A stretch of DNA of 64,000 nt from Nostoc sp. S4 (GTDB lineage Bacteria; Cyanobacteriota; Cyanobacteriia; Cyanobacteriales; Nostocaceae): positions 62,001 through 126,000 of the forward strand of contig JAQYWR010000007.1 of the NCBI GenBank assembly GCA_029379225.1, in the 5' to 3' direction. The notes under the pieces are model-generated. The model had not been told where the DNA came from and made no database searches. It saw only the letters and a list, made by a program, of their open reading frames with translations. Position 1 is the stretch's first letter. Each line of letters opens with the position of its first letter. Below, piece by piece: positions 10,932 to 19,475 of this stretch. A program made the translations under genes and the position numbers.

Positions 10932-12260
10932 TTAAACAGTTAAATACTTGTGAAGCACATCGAGTACTTTGTCTGATTCTACAGGTTTACCTAAAAAGTC
11001 AGTTGCCCCTACTAATTTTGCTCGCATCCGATCTACTATTCCATCTTTCCCCGTTAAGATGACAACTGGAACATCTTTGAGGCCTGGAGTTTTACGGATT
11101 TGAGAACAAATTTCATAGCCATTTACTTTTGGCATCAAAAGATCCAAAAAAATGAAGTCGGGCTTGCTTTTGATTAGCTGTAAAATTGCTATTAACGACT
11201 CTTGTATGCCAACAAAGCGATAACCTTGATGGGTAAGAATTTCCTCCAAACTGCGACAGATCGTCGGACTATCATCCACACAGGCTACTAAAGGTCTTGA
11301 GACATCAATAATCGCTTTGCTAGCTGCTGGGGGAGCAACTTGTATAACAGTGTTATCTTCTGTCTTTTGTGAAGAATTAGAATTATTAATTGCACTGGAC
11401 GGACTGATAATTTCTTTACTAGTCGCTGGGGGAGGAACTTTTTTAAAATTGGGTGCAACTTGTATAAAAGTGTTCTCTTCTGTCTTTTGTGAAGAATTGG
11501 AATTCACTACACTGGACGGGTTGCCAGTTTCTTTACTAATCCCAACTTTCCTGAAGCTTGGGGTAGGTGAAAAAGCGATCGCTCCTGCTTTTACTAATGG
11601 CATCAAGAACCGAGTTAAAGCTAAGACATCCCGATTGCTTTTTTGCCCTAAACCTCGTAAAGTTTTTGTTCCATCAACTAGAGAAATAATCTGTTTAGAG
11701 GATGCATGTCCTTGTAGTAACTCAAGTTGTTGAATAACAGGAAATAAATTGGGCGAGTAACTTGCTAGTCCTGCACCTCGCCATTCTTGCCAGGCTTGTG
11801 TAGCCTGTTTGAAGACTTCCTCAGTTGGTATTACAGCTAGAAGAAACCCAGGAACTTCACCAACAACGGTAGTATGTGACAACTGTCCTGCTGGATTCTC
11901 GCCACTTTTTTTTGCTTCAACGTACTGCATTATATCAAACAGGACTTCAGCTATTAAGCTTGTAATCAAGCTAACAAGTTGTTGTTGTTCAATTAATTTT
12001 TGTTCTCGCAACTTAGCAAGAATGCAATACTCGCGATAATTTTCTTGGGGAGGAACAAGCCACTCCAACTGCGTCACATCCAGATTAGAACAGTACTGCG
12101 ACAAGTATCGTCGCCATCGCTCATCGGCATTAGAACCGCCAGCTTGCCAAATTAATCGTCCTAAACGAAAATATAGCGTCCAAGTCGGCCCGTCCCTAGC
12201 TTCAAGATTCAGCCTGCCTGTAAATAATTTAGTTTGAAGTTGCTCGATCAATTGATTCAC
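10932..12260 (-). CDS. PatA-like response regulator (PATAN domain plus receiver; PixG-like)
   Basis: The N-terminal about 220 residues match the PATAN/DUF4388-type domain of cyanobacterial PatA/PixG proteins (LFTGRLNLEARDG, WTLYFRLGRLIWQ). The C-terminal receiver about 325-442 has acceptor Asp in FIFLDLLMP and Lys in FLGKPV. The Ser/Asn/Gln-rich linker contains an imperfect duplication of about 35 residues (SSQKTEENTFIQVAP and SSQKTEDNTVIQVAP). A GTG at 12272 would overlap the strong AGGAGG, so the GTG at 12260, 11 bases downstream of it, is the better start (442 residues). As first gene of the set it corresponds to pixG. PatA-like CheYs are thought to act on the pilus machinery. Confidence 0.88.
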   Translation of the reverse strand: MNQLIEQLQTKLFTGRLNLEARDGPTWTLYFRLGRLIWQAGGSNADERWRRYLSQYCSNLDVTQLEWLVPPQENYREYCILAKLREQKLIEQQQLVSLITSLIAEVLFDIMQYVEAKKSGENPAGQLSHTTVVGEVPGFLLAVIPTEEVFKQATQAWQEWRGAGLASYSPNLFPVIQQLELLQGHASSKQIISLVDGTKTLRGLGQKSNRDVLALTRFLMPLVKAGAIAFSPTPSFRKVGISKETGNPSSVVNSNSSQKTEENTFIQVAPNFKKVPPPATSKEIISPSSAINNSNSSQKTEDNTVIQVAPPAASKAIIDVSRPLVACVDDSPTICRSLEEILTHQGYRFVGIQESLIAILQLIKSKPDFIFLDLLMPKVNGYEICSQIRKTPGLKDVPVVILTGKDGIVDRMRAKLVGATDFLGKPVESDKVLDVLHKYLTV

Positions 12261-12271
12261 AACGGATCGCA

Positions 12272-12277
12272 CCTCCT
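12272..12277 (-). promoter_or_regulatory. strong ribosome-binding site that decides the PatA-like start
   Basis: AGGAGG on the minus strand overlaps the upstream-most GTG candidate at 12272, which therefore cannot be used efficiently. It stands 11 bases before the next in-frame GTG at 12260. The 235 bases upstream, to the end of the gvpC-like gene, are AT-rich and should hold the operon promoter, but I see no convincing -35/-10 pair. Confidence 0.6.
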
Positions 12278-12512
12278 TATATATCTTGAGTTTTGCATTT
12301 TCTAATTAGAAGCAAGTTATCTATATTACTTTTGCAATGTTATATATATTGAGAAAATTGCTTGTCAGTACAGACTTTAAAAAGAAAGATGGAAATATTG
12401 AACGCTACAAAGCAAAGACTAGCTTTAATGCTTATCGATTGTATACAGCGATCGCCTAGCTACTAGTCTGTACAAAAAATGAGCTTGAGCGAGTTTGTCA
12501 AGAAATTGCTTG

Positions 12513-13238
12513 TTACCGAACAAAGTATTGGCGATCGCGTTGTTCTAGTACCCCTTGCTTGATTAATGAGCGCAAGATATCTATTGTTTGCACCCGACTC
12601 AAGCCTATTACCTCTTCAATTTCTATCAGAGTAGCTCCTTGAGCTTGCTGAATGTATTGCAGCACTCTAGATTTAACAGCATCTCCATTCAAGGCAGGCA
12701 CTTTTTTTGTCATGCTATTGACGGCAGGACGAAAACCAGTAGCTTTAATTGAAGAACGGGAGATTGACCATTTTGGAACTGTTGCAACTAATTTCTCTTT
12801 TTTCGCAGGAGTTGGGGAAACTGTTGTAACTAACTTCTCTTTTTTCTCAGGAGTTGGGGAAACTGCTTGTCCGTGACTGTAATCTCCCCAAACACTGTTA
12901 TGTAAGATTGCTCGGAAATTTTGCAAATCTTGGAATAATGCTTGAGCCTTTGCTGCCCGTTCTTGGCGGTATTCTTGCTGGCGTTGCCAGACATCTGTTT
13001 TCAGCTGCAATATTTCCAGTTGCCGCTCTGCAATCTCTTGCTGGAATTGCTGCTGTTGTAACTTTCTATTGTTGTGAAGGCTGGCAACAAAACTGCTCAA
13101 GTCTTCATGAAGCAAATCTGCTTGCAGCTGAAGTTCTTGTTGAGTTAGCTGTTTCCACTGGTTAACTTGTTGACGGCGTTCAGCAGTTATTTGCAATCGC
13201 TGCCATCGCTCTTGTTCCCATAAATTCTTGAGAGCCAT
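12513..13238 (-). CDS. gvpC: GvpC-like gas-vesicle protein with C-terminal winged-helix domain
   Basis: The first about 125 residues form a long Gln/Glu/Arg-rich amphipathic helix in loose about 33-residue periods. They begin MALKNLWEQERWQRL and end LQNFRAILHNSVWG, close in style to the C-terminus of cyanobacterial GvpC, which binds and stiffens the outside of the vesicle. A Pro/Lys-rich linker follows, with the repeat SPTPEKKEKLV/SPTPAKKEKLV. The last about 55 residues look like a winged helix (SRVLQYIQQAQGATLIEIEE, VQTIDILRSLIKQGVLEQ). The ATG at 13238 is chosen because AGGAG lies 10 bases upstream; a longer frame reaches 13274. It lies just downstream of gvpA, the classical gvpA-gvpC order. 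The winged helix is not part of textbook GvpC. Confidence 0.72.
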   Translation of the reverse strand: MALKNLWEQERWQRLQITAERRQQVNQWKQLTQQELQLQADLLHEDLSSFVASLHNNRKLQQQQFQQEIAERQLEILQLKTDVWQRQQEYRQERAAKAQALFQDLQNFRAILHNSVWGDYSHGQAVSPTPEKKEKLVTTVSPTPAKKEKLVATVPKWSISRSSIKATGFRPAVNSMTKKVPALNGDAVKSRVLQYIQQAQGATLIEIEEVIGLSRVQTIDILRSLIKQGVLEQRDRQYFVR

Positions 13239-13279
13239 CAGCTGAAATCTCCTAATTTTATTAACTAGAAACATTAAAT

Positions 13280-13298
13280 GGGAGCCATGAAGACTCCC
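13280..13298 (-). terminator. hairpin between gvpA and the gvpC-like gene
   Basis: On the minus strand a GGGAG/CTCCC stem with a 9-base loop lies 18 bases after the gvpA stop and is followed by an AT-rich, not strictly T-rich, tail. A weak hairpin here could give partial termination, favouring a short gvpA transcript over gvpA-gvpC, as known for Calothrix and Anabaena gvpA messages. It is only a 5-bp stem, so the function is an inference. Confidence 0.35.
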
Positions 13299-13316
13299 TT
13301 TTTCTAATCTGGTATT

Positions 13317-13538
13317 TTAAGCAGCAGATGGAACAGCAGCCTGAGATGTTAAACCAACTGCTTCGGCATATCTTAAGTAAGTTTCAACTGAAGCAATCAC
13401 AATACGAGCTTCGACTGCTAGTAGTTCAATACCAACTAAAGAAACACGTACCCAAGCATCAATTACAATTCCTTTATCTAAAATGCGGTCAATAACTTCA
13501 GCTAGACTAGAAGATGAGTTAACTTTTTCAACAGCCAT
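13317..13538 (-). CDS. gvpA: GvpA, major gas-vesicle shell protein
   Basis: The 73-residue protein is an essentially canonical Gvp[21 protein letters not shown] leads into the amphipathic helix-strand-strand-helix core ([36 protein letters not shown]) and a short Ala/Pro-rich tail. GvpA polymerises into the hollow protein ribs of the gas vesicle. Only one gvpA copy is present, while many Nostocales carry two tandem copies. GAGGAAAAT precedes the ATG. The 235 bases upstream are very AT-rich with no gene, and form the likely promoter and leader. Confidence 0.97.
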   Translation of the reverse strand: MAVEKVNSSSSLAEVIDRILDKGIVIDAWVRVSLVGIELLAVEARIVIASVETYLRYAEAVGLTSQAAVPSAA

Positions 13539-13773
13539 TTTATTTTCCTCACATAAATTTAATTATTGGTTTCATCTTGCTCTAATTGAGCAGTAGGTAA
13601 AACTTACACTAAGGTGTTTTGTTATTCCTGGATTTATTGTTCCCAAAAATCTAAGATAAATATAAGAAAATAAAAAAATACTAAAAAGTTAACAATATTT
13701 TTTAGAAAAATTTAAATAAAAAAATCATCTTATCTTTATTGTTTCTTTGAAAATTTGAAATTTTTTTATGAAT

Positions 13774-14463
13774 TTATATGAGAGTATTTTTCAGAAAATG
13801 ATAGGGTGGTAGAGGTTCGCTCAGTGCCAATTGCCAGTGCGAGCATTGTATCTGCCAAAGGGAAAACTGCTGCGTACTGAGCATTGAATCGTTGCGCTGT
13901 GCCAAAAAGTGGATTTGCCGCACATCTGGCTGTCGAGTTTCACGGATAACATTTGTATATGTTTTGAGAATTAACTGGTTCAACAGTTCCCACTGTTCGC
14001 ATTGTTGTGCTTGAAATGCTTGCTGTGTTTGATAGCGTTGTTTTTTAGCTAATAAATAGGCTTTTCCTCTAGCATCAATAGTGTCAGACTCATCAAGCAG
14101 ATCGCAGGGTGTAGCTTTTAAAGTGTACTCAACTTTGCCTGCTAGGTGAATTAGGGTTTCTAGATATTGCTCTTGATGCTTTTGTAGATGATTCAGCAGT
14201 GTTTCTACAGAGGTAAAACCGCTGCCAAAGCGTAAGGGAAGAAGGGGAGTTTGTTGAAAGAGTTCTCGAATTACGCGATCGTGGGTCAATACAGCTTGAA
14301 GTAAATGCTCATCGGTTGCTTGTATTGCCTCCAGGGAGATTTCTGGCTCTATGATCGCAGCTAAACCAGAAGAGTAAATAAGTTCAATTTTCCTTTCCAT
14401 CCCTAAAGGTAGAACAAGCGGTGATGCGATCGGTACTAAAAGAGCATAAGCGTATATTGACAT
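13774..14463 (-). CDS. GvpF/L-family gas-vesicle protein (GvpW-like)
   Basis: The 229-residue protein opens MSIYAYALLVPIASPLVLPL, and carries the family core TDEHLLQAVLTHDRVIRELF and LLPLRFGSGFTSVETLLNHL, followed by the Glu-Leu helical segment. This is the GvpF/GvpL superfamily, accessory proteins needed for nucleation of vesicle assembly; GvpF binds GvpA. It diverges from the second family member (16560-17303) and resembles the shorter member called GvpW in Anabaena. It starts 20 bases after the CDC48-like ATPase stop, so the two are probably co-translated. Confidence 0.85.
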   Translation of the reverse strand: MSIYAYALLVPIASPLVLPLGMERKIELIYSSGLAAIIEPEISLEAIQATDEHLLQAVLTHDRVIRELFQQTPLLPLRFGSGFTSVETLLNHLQKHQEQYLETLIHLAGKVEYTLKATPCDLLDESDTIDARGKAYLLAKKQRYQTQQAFQAQQCEQWELLNQLILKTYTNVIRETRQPDVRQIHFLAQRNDSMLSTQQFSLWQIQCSHWQLALSEPLPPYHFLKNTLI

Positions 14464-14483
14464 AAGTAGGTCGGCGTGAATAT

Positions 14484-16310
14484 TTATTGTTGAGATTGGT
14501 GCTGATTCGCAAGCATTTGGTATGTAACTTGGAAATCATCATTTGTAATTTGAATCAAGCTGGAGTCGCTTAATCCCTGGGCGCGGTATCGACGAATTGC
14601 GCTTAAAGCAGCTTGATTGCTCAACAAAGCCAAGTCTGCCCCATTCCAACCCTCGGTAACTGTCGCCCAGGTTTCTAAATCGACATCAACCACGGGACGA
14701 TCTAGATTGTGAACTCGTAAAATGGCTAACCGACTTGCTCGATCTGGTAGATCGATTTTAATTTGTAAGTCCAATCTTCCAGCTCTGAGCAAGGCAGGAT
14801 CGAGCGTTTCTGGACGATTGGTTGCTCCTACTAACAGTACTTTCGGGCATTCATGCAACCCATCCAATTCGGTGAGCAGTTGACCGACAACGCGATCGCT
14901 AACTCCAGAATCACCACTGAATCGTCCCCGTGCTGGTGCTAGGGTATCAATTTCATCTACAAACACAACGCAAGGCGCTGCTTGTCGAGCTTTGCGAAAC
15001 AGTTCTCTAACTGCTTGTTCTGCGGCACCTACCCATCGGCTGAGTAATTCCGGGCCATTCACAGCAATAAAGTTGGCTCTAGCCTGGGAAGCGATCGCTT
15101 TTGCAAGTAATGTTTTTCCCGTTCCCGGCGGCCCCCACAACAGAATCCCACGGGGAGGCTTGGCTTTGGTTTGCTCGTATAGTTCGGGATAAAGAAGTGC
15201 GCCCTCAACAGATTCTTGAAGTTTTTGTTTAATATCATCCAAACCACCAATGTCATCCCAACTGACACTTGGTGCTTCAACTGCTACAGCCCTGAGAACT
15301 GAAGGTTTTATCTCCTTAATTGCTTCGAGAAAATCCTGTTGCATGACAGTCATATTCTCAGGAATGGGACTGTTGAGCGAGGGGACTTGACGGCGAAGGG
15401 CAATGTAGGCTGCTTTTTGACAAAGAGCTTTGAGATCCGCACCAACAAAACCGACGGCTAAATCAGCGATCGCTCCTAAATTAACCGAAGTCTCCAAGGG
15501 CATGGCACTTGTTAAAATCGTGAGAATTTCCAATCGTCCATTGCGATCGGGAACCCGAAAATTAACTTCGCGATCGAAGCGTCCCGGACGACGCAAGGCC
15601 GGATCGAGATAATCTGGACGATTTGTTGCCGCTAATACAAGTACGCCCTCAGTTTTGGCAAACCCATCCATTAACCCAAGCAACTGCGCCACTAGTCTTT
15701 TTTCAACTTCACCTTCTACTTGGCTGCGATCTGGGGCAAGACTGTCAATTTCATCAATAAATATCAGACAGGGAGCAGAACGAGTTGCTTTCTCAAAAAT
15801 GCTTCGTAAACGAGCTTCGGCTTCCCCGTAATACTTGCTCATCACCTCTGGGCCATTGATGGCAATGTAATTTAACTCTAACTCTTCTGCCAAAACACGG
15901 GCTGTTAAAGTTTTTCCCGTACCGGGTGGACCAACTAGCAAAACCCCACGCGGAGGCTCTAACCCTAATTTCACCAATAAATCTGGACGTTTAAGGGGAA
16001 TTTCGACTAACTCTCTAATTTCTTTAATAACATCACCCAAACCGCCGACATTTTGCCAAGAAGCTTTTGAGTTCGTTTGAGTTGATGGGGGGGTGACATC
16101 AGCATCATCCATTGGTGTAGCTGTATTGGTGGAATTGGATTGGACTCGGCTAGAACTACTTTTTCTGGGAATATTGCCTTGCCGGGGAATACTACTAAGA
16201 TGATGAGACTGAATTTGAATAGAAGTTTTTAACTCTCCTTTCTCTACTTTTTCTTCTAAAGCTTTGGCAATTTCTAATAACTGTTCAAATCCTTTAAATA
16301 TGTCGTCCAT
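14484..16310 (-). CDS. CDC48/p97-like double AAA+ ATPase in the gas-vesicle cluster
   Basis: The 608 residues comprise a short acidic-basic N-terminal helix (MDDIFKGFEQLLEIAKALEE), a Ser/Thr-rich linker, and two AAA modules. Each has Walker A GPPGTGKT (about residues 125-132 and 391-398) and Walker B ([24 protein letters not shown]). Sensor/second-region-of-homology motifs are also present (TNRPDYLDPALRRPGRFD and TNRPETLDPALLRAGRLD). This is the CDC48 subfamily, but without the N domain of true CDC48. It is embedded between two GvpF/L genes on the same strand, so it probably unfolds or remodels Gvp proteins during assembly or turnover. Both ATPase sites look intact. The function is inferred from location. 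Confidence 0.88.
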   Translation of the reverse strand: MDDIFKGFEQLLEIAKALEEKVEKGELKTSIQIQSHHLSSIPRQGNIPRKSSSSRVQSNSTNTATPMDDADVTPPSTQTNSKASWQNVGGLGDVIKEIRELVEIPLKRPDLLVKLGLEPPRGVLLVGPPGTGKTLTARVLAEELELNYIAINGPEVMSKYYGEAEARLRSIFEKATRSAPCLIFIDEIDSLAPDRSQVEGEVEKRLVAQLLGLMDGFAKTEGVLVLAATNRPDYLDPALRRPGRFDREVNFRVPDRNGRLEILTILTSAMPLETSVNLGAIADLAVGFVGADLKALCQKAAYIALRRQVPSLNSPIPENMTVMQQDFLEAIKEIKPSVLRAVAVEAPSVSWDDIGGLDDIKQKLQESVEGALLYPELYEQTKAKPPRGILLWGPPGTGKTLLAKAIASQARANFIAVNGPELLSRWVGAAEQAVRELFRKARQAAPCVVFVDEIDTLAPARGRFSGDSGVSDRVVGQLLTELDGLHECPKVLLVGATNRPETLDPALLRAGRLDLQIKIDLPDRASRLAILRVHNLDRPVVDVDLETWATVTEGWNGADLALLSNQAALSAIRRYRAQGLSDSSLIQITNDDFQVTYQMLANQHQSQQ

Positions 16311-16332
16311 TGATTTTACTTAAATATAGCAA

Positions 16333-16388
16333 GGGACTGGGGACTGGGGAAGGTGGGGTCCCCTCTGGGGATAAGGGGTAATGGGGAT
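16333..16388. repeat. G-rich short repeat tract between ATPase and gvpF
   Basis: Overlapping GGGACTGGGGACTGGGGA-type units followed by GGGGTCCCC-containing sequence. These tandem G-rich words are a common intergenic filler in Nostocales; the same family appears inside the ABC gene near 36450. They lie in the 249-base gap between gvpF and the AAA gene. The rest of the gap is AT-rich without further signal. Confidence 0.5.
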
Positions 16389-16559
16389 TGGGTGAAAAAT
16401 TTTGTTGTGTCTAAGTTTTGTTTTCTCATCTGTTGATGTCCTAACCACTTTGGCTGTTGCTATAGAAGGCAGAGAAAAATTTAATTTCCTAAAAATTCCC
16501 AAGTTTTAAAAAAATTTTGATTTTCAATTTTTATTGCTGTTCAATAGAGAGAAATTAAT

Positions 16560-17303
16560 TCAGTTGGAACTGAATAATCGCAGACGAGCAAAGTTAAAAG
16601 GGGCAGTGAAATTGTTGTAGCGAATTCGTAAACGCTCTTCAAATTGACGATCGAGTGCTTCAACGTGTTGACCGAATTGTGATTCTGCTTCCCAAGGTAT
16701 TAAGTAGGCTGCATTGTAGATCATTGTGTCCATTTGGGGAGTGTTTTCCACCACATCGAGCGCAATCGAGTTGAGCGTGCCTTGAAATACATCTATGATG
16801 CCTTGCTTGCGATCGTTCATTCCCTGTTCGATGGCTTGCCCTATTTGGATCGCTTGTTCCATACTCAAGGGTTGACCTATTAGCTTATCCCTTTCGATTT
16901 TGATGTCTGGGTGTTCTGCCAACAGTCCCTGAATTTCTACATCGGTATCCCAAAAAACTTTGACACTCACTTCTCGGCAACCCGATAACTTCGCAAGCAA
17001 TTGCGTCAATTCTTCTTGATGAGGACGAATTAATTGCTGTGAAACCGTTTCCCAGTTGGAAACCAAAAGTCCAAATTGCACGGGGAGTAAATTGCGATCG
17101 CCTGCTTGCATGATCTCCTCAAGGACTTTCTCATGACTTAGCAGGTTACGACGGCTTGCCAAATAACGCTCTTGCTGTGCTTCGGAGTAAATTACTGCCA
17201 AACCATCCAAAATTTTAATTTGTACGGGTTGCCCATCTAAGCCCTGTAAATTTAAGTTTTCGGGAGCAGGCAAGGTCAAAATTCCATAAATGTAAAAACT
17301 CAT
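16560..17303 (-). CDS. gvpF: GvpF/L gas-vesicle protein (GvpF)
   Basis: The 247-residue protein starts MSFYIYGILTLPAPENLNLQ and carries the GvpF hallmarks: DGLAVIYSEAQQERYLASRR, HEKVLEEIMQAGDRNLLPVQ, FGLLVSNWETV, then the Gly/Leu middle and the C-terminal PFNFARLRLF. Residue pattern and length fit cyanobacterial GvpF, which associates with GvpA and is essential for vesicle formation. It starts 36 bases downstream of gvpK on the same strand. Confidence 0.93.
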   Translation of the reverse strand: MSFYIYGILTLPAPENLNLQGLDGQPVQIKILDGLAVIYSEAQQERYLASRRNLLSHEKVLEEIMQAGDRNLLPVQFGLLVSNWETVSQQLIRPHQEELTQLLAKLSGCREVSVKVFWDTDVEIQGLLAEHPDIKIERDKLIGQPLSMEQAIQIGQAIEQGMNDRKQGIIDVFQGTLNSIALDVVENTPQMDTMIYNAAYLIPWEAESQFGQHVEALDRQFEERLRIRYNNFTAPFNFARLRLFSSN

Positions 17304-17339
17304 ATAAATGTCTTACCAAGAAGAATGTAGATAAAAAAG

Positions 17340-17774
17340 TTAAAGGGGTTTAGAAGTGAGTACTAATCTTAACTTGGCATGAACTAAGCTTAACTGAGCC
17401 AGTCCTAAGTCCAAGTCACCTTCAACCACAACACCCGTATTTAATAGGCGATCGAGAAGTTCTAGAATAGAGGGTTGACTAGAGGTTTCGCCAGGGTAGT
17501 ATCCTCCAGATTGGGGAAGTAAAGTTCCCATTTCACCCAAGTTAATATTTAGATCGGCTGGGTCAATATCAAATATCTCGCAAAGCTGAATAATCTGTTG
17601 TTCGAGCTGTTGCAAACTTTCGGCAGCCCGATCTAGCTCAGAGTCATTAAGGGTGCCAGCATCCATTCGCCGAATCACCTGAGCTTCCATGAGTTGGCGT
17701 ATCAGCTCGACAACCGTCAGTAACAACGGTGCTAAACCGGAATCGGAACCTTTTGATTTGCTAATCGCCTGCAT
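17340..17774 (-). CDS. gvpK: GvpK gas-vesicle protein
   Basis: The 144-residue protein has the typical GvpK core (LAPLLLTVVELIRQLMEAQV, RRMDAGTLNDSELDRAAESL, IFDIDPADLNINLGEMGTLL). The last about 40 residues (ILELLDRLLNTGVVVEGDLD, LAQLSLVHAKLRLVL) recall the GvpA/GvpJ fold. That C-terminal part is, as far as I know, normal for cyanobacterial GvpK. The start ATG overlaps the end of gvpJ by 14 bases, so translation is likely coupled. Confidence 0.94.
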   Translation of the reverse strand: MQAISKSKGSDSGLAPLLLTVVELIRQLMEAQVIRRMDAGTLNDSELDRAAESLQQLEQQIIQLCEIFDIDPADLNINLGEMGTLLPQSGGYYPGETSSQPSILELLDRLLNTGVVVEGDLDLGLAQLSLVHAKLRLVLTSKPL

Positions 17775-18108
17775 TCTGATGATTAATAGGATTGAGTACT
17801 TTGAGCGATCGCAGTTCTGCTTCTAGACTGGCAACACGCTCTTGAAGTTGTTGATTAGTTGTTAATAAGGTGCGAGTTTGACTATTAAGATAGGGGTCGC
17901 TCTCCCACCAGTTAATTCCAATTTCTTTGGCTTTATCAACAGAAGAAATCAACAAACGAATTCGGATGTTGAGCAGTTCTGTGGAGCCGACGGAAATAGA
18001 AATATCTCCTGCGATCACAATCCCTTTATCCAGAACCCGTTCGAGAATATCTGCCAAGGTAGAACCTTGAGTTGATGCGATAACTCCCCGGTTAGTATGA
18101 GTATTCAT
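17761..18108 (-). CDS. gvpJ: GvpJ, minor GvpA-family gas-vesicle protein
   Basis: The 115-residue protein contains a GvpA-like core ([39 protein letters not shown]) followed by a predicted coiled coil ([20 protein letters not shown]). GvpJ is thought to act in the vesicle's conical ends and initiation. The start is taken at 18108, where ATGA overlaps the gvpN stop (TGA 18105-18107), a classical coupling arrangement. A longer frame reaches 18129 but lies inside gvpN. It overlaps gvpK by 14 bases. Confidence 0.92.
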   Translation of the reverse strand: MNTHTNRGVIASTQGSTLADILERVLDKGIVIAGDISISVGSTELLNIRIRLLISSVDKAKEIGINWWESDPYLNSQTRTLLTTNQQLQERVASLEAELRSLKVLNPINHQNAGD

Positions 18109-19316
18109 TGGTTTATTAAACGGCCACAATCAAAAGCAACTGTCTGTGATAGGCTCGGCAGATCGGCATTGCCCAATACTCCCTGCTCTCTGAGAGACTT
18201 GAGTGCAGCGACAATTTGACTGCGATCGATTCCTAATTCGGCTGCCAAATCAGAGAAACGCCTTCCTGGAGACTTGCACAAATAGTTGTAGACTTCATGC
18301 TCGTAAGGTACTCGTTGTTCCAATACAATCTGATTTTGGCTATTTGGTACGATTTCTGCTGAATGAGATTGAGTATTTATACTATGATGTAATTCACTCA
18401 AAACCTCTTCCAGTAGCCGAGTTGCTTCCATACGAGGTTGATTCGTGCGAGAAAGCAGTATATCAGCACAAATATCTTGGAAGTTAGGATCTCCAGGGTT
18501 TACGGAAATTTCGTGTTCGTGGCAGATTCTGGCAATCATTAGACAGGAACGCAATCCACCACCCTGTCCAGAGCCAGATCGACTCCAAAACTTCCGTACT
18601 AAGCGCACAATTACTTCTGCTTTCTTGGAATCTATGCCTGTTTTATGAACTACAATTTCCTGCTGAGTCAGTTCATCAGGTGTAGGCATATCGATGGTAA
18701 TAACACGATCCATCAAAGCATCCTGAGTTGCATGGACTCCACAATACTCTTGAGGATTTGATGTTAAGATTGCCCGAAACTGAGGATGAACTCGGATATA
18801 CTCAGCTCGATGTTGGTTCATTGGCAATACTAACAACCTCTCCTCAAGTACGGAGAGTAAAACGTTATTTACCTCCGGGTGCGATCGATTGAATTCGTCG
18901 TAAACCAGCGTAAATCCTTCTTTACAAGCTAGGGTTAATCGGGCGTCAACCCAGTGTTGTCGGAGTTCATCCTCAACTTTAACAACGCTGTGGATAAAGT
19001 TATCAACAACCTTTTTACGGGTGTAACCTAATTGATTACCAATCAAGTCTGAAGTTTTAAACTCATCATCTCCAAATAAAAGGATGATAGGCTGGTTGAG
19101 TAAATCAGCTAGATGCATTGCCAGAGTGGTTTTTCCGACTCCGGCCGCACCACGTAAATGTACCGAAAAACCTGACTGTAGATAGCGCAAAGCACGTTGA
19201 GCGATGCGTTGAACAGCAGGGGTATTGACAAATCGCTGGGGAGATGCATTTAATACTGTTGTCAAACTCTCAGTGTCTCCTAAATAGTTTCGTTCTGAAA
19301 ATGTAAGCTTTAGCAC
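18105..19316 (-). CDS. gvpN: GvpN MoxR-type AAA ATPase with C-terminal winged-helix extension
   Basis: GvpN is the ATPase of gas-vesicle assembly. Here it has 403 residues: Walker A GAAGVGKT at 56-63, Walker [12 protein letters not shown], and the MoxR-type segment [10 protein letters not shown] and [16 protein letters not shown]. The family core ends near residue 310. A Gln/Ser-rich spacer then leads to a winged-helix-like domain, about 335-390 ([37 protein letters not shown]). The gvpC-like protein carries a similar C-terminal domain. The gene is followed directly by gvpJ (overlapping ATGA) and is divergent from gvpG. Confidence 0.93.
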   Translation of the reverse strand: MLKLTFSERNYLGDTESLTTVLNASPQRFVNTPAVQRIAQRALRYLQSGFSVHLRGAAGVGKTTLAMHLADLLNQPIILLFGDDEFKTSDLIGNQLGYTRKKVVDNFIHSVVKVEDELRQHWVDARLTLACKEGFTLVYDEFNRSHPEVNNVLLSVLEERLLVLPMNQHRAEYIRVHPQFRAILTSNPQEYCGVHATQDALMDRVITIDMPTPDELTQQEIVVHKTGIDSKKAEVIVRLVRKFWSRSGSGQGGGLRSCLMIARICHEHEISVNPGDPNFQDICADILLSRTNQPRMEATRLLEEVLSELHHSINTQSHSAEIVPNSQNQIVLEQRVPYEHEVYNYLCKSPGRRFSDLAAELGIDRSQIVAALKSLREQGVLGNADLPSLSQTVAFDCGRLINQ

Positions 19317-19475
19317 ATAAAATTATCAAATACAGATGTCAATAAGCCTTAACTGGACTCAAATCCAACGCATTTTGACATCAACATAAGACTAAGTAAT
19401 GTTTAATATTTATGTCATCAGCATGATTACGGTCTTGCAAGACAGCTTTATAAATCTACACAAGTGTAAATTAAT
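19317..19475. promoter_or_regulatory. divergent promoter region between gvpN and gvpG
   Basis: The 159 AT-rich bases between gvpN (minus) and gvpG (plus) must drive both directions. I see no certain -35/-10 elements or operator. A short ACACAAGTGT-like palindrome lies about 15 bases before gvpG. Confidence 0.45.

Noticed and set aside
16320..16502. 60-codon frame between the AAA ATPase and gvpF
   Set aside because: It consists of the G-rich repeat tract and flanking AT-rich DNA, with Pro-rich repeat-derived residues only.
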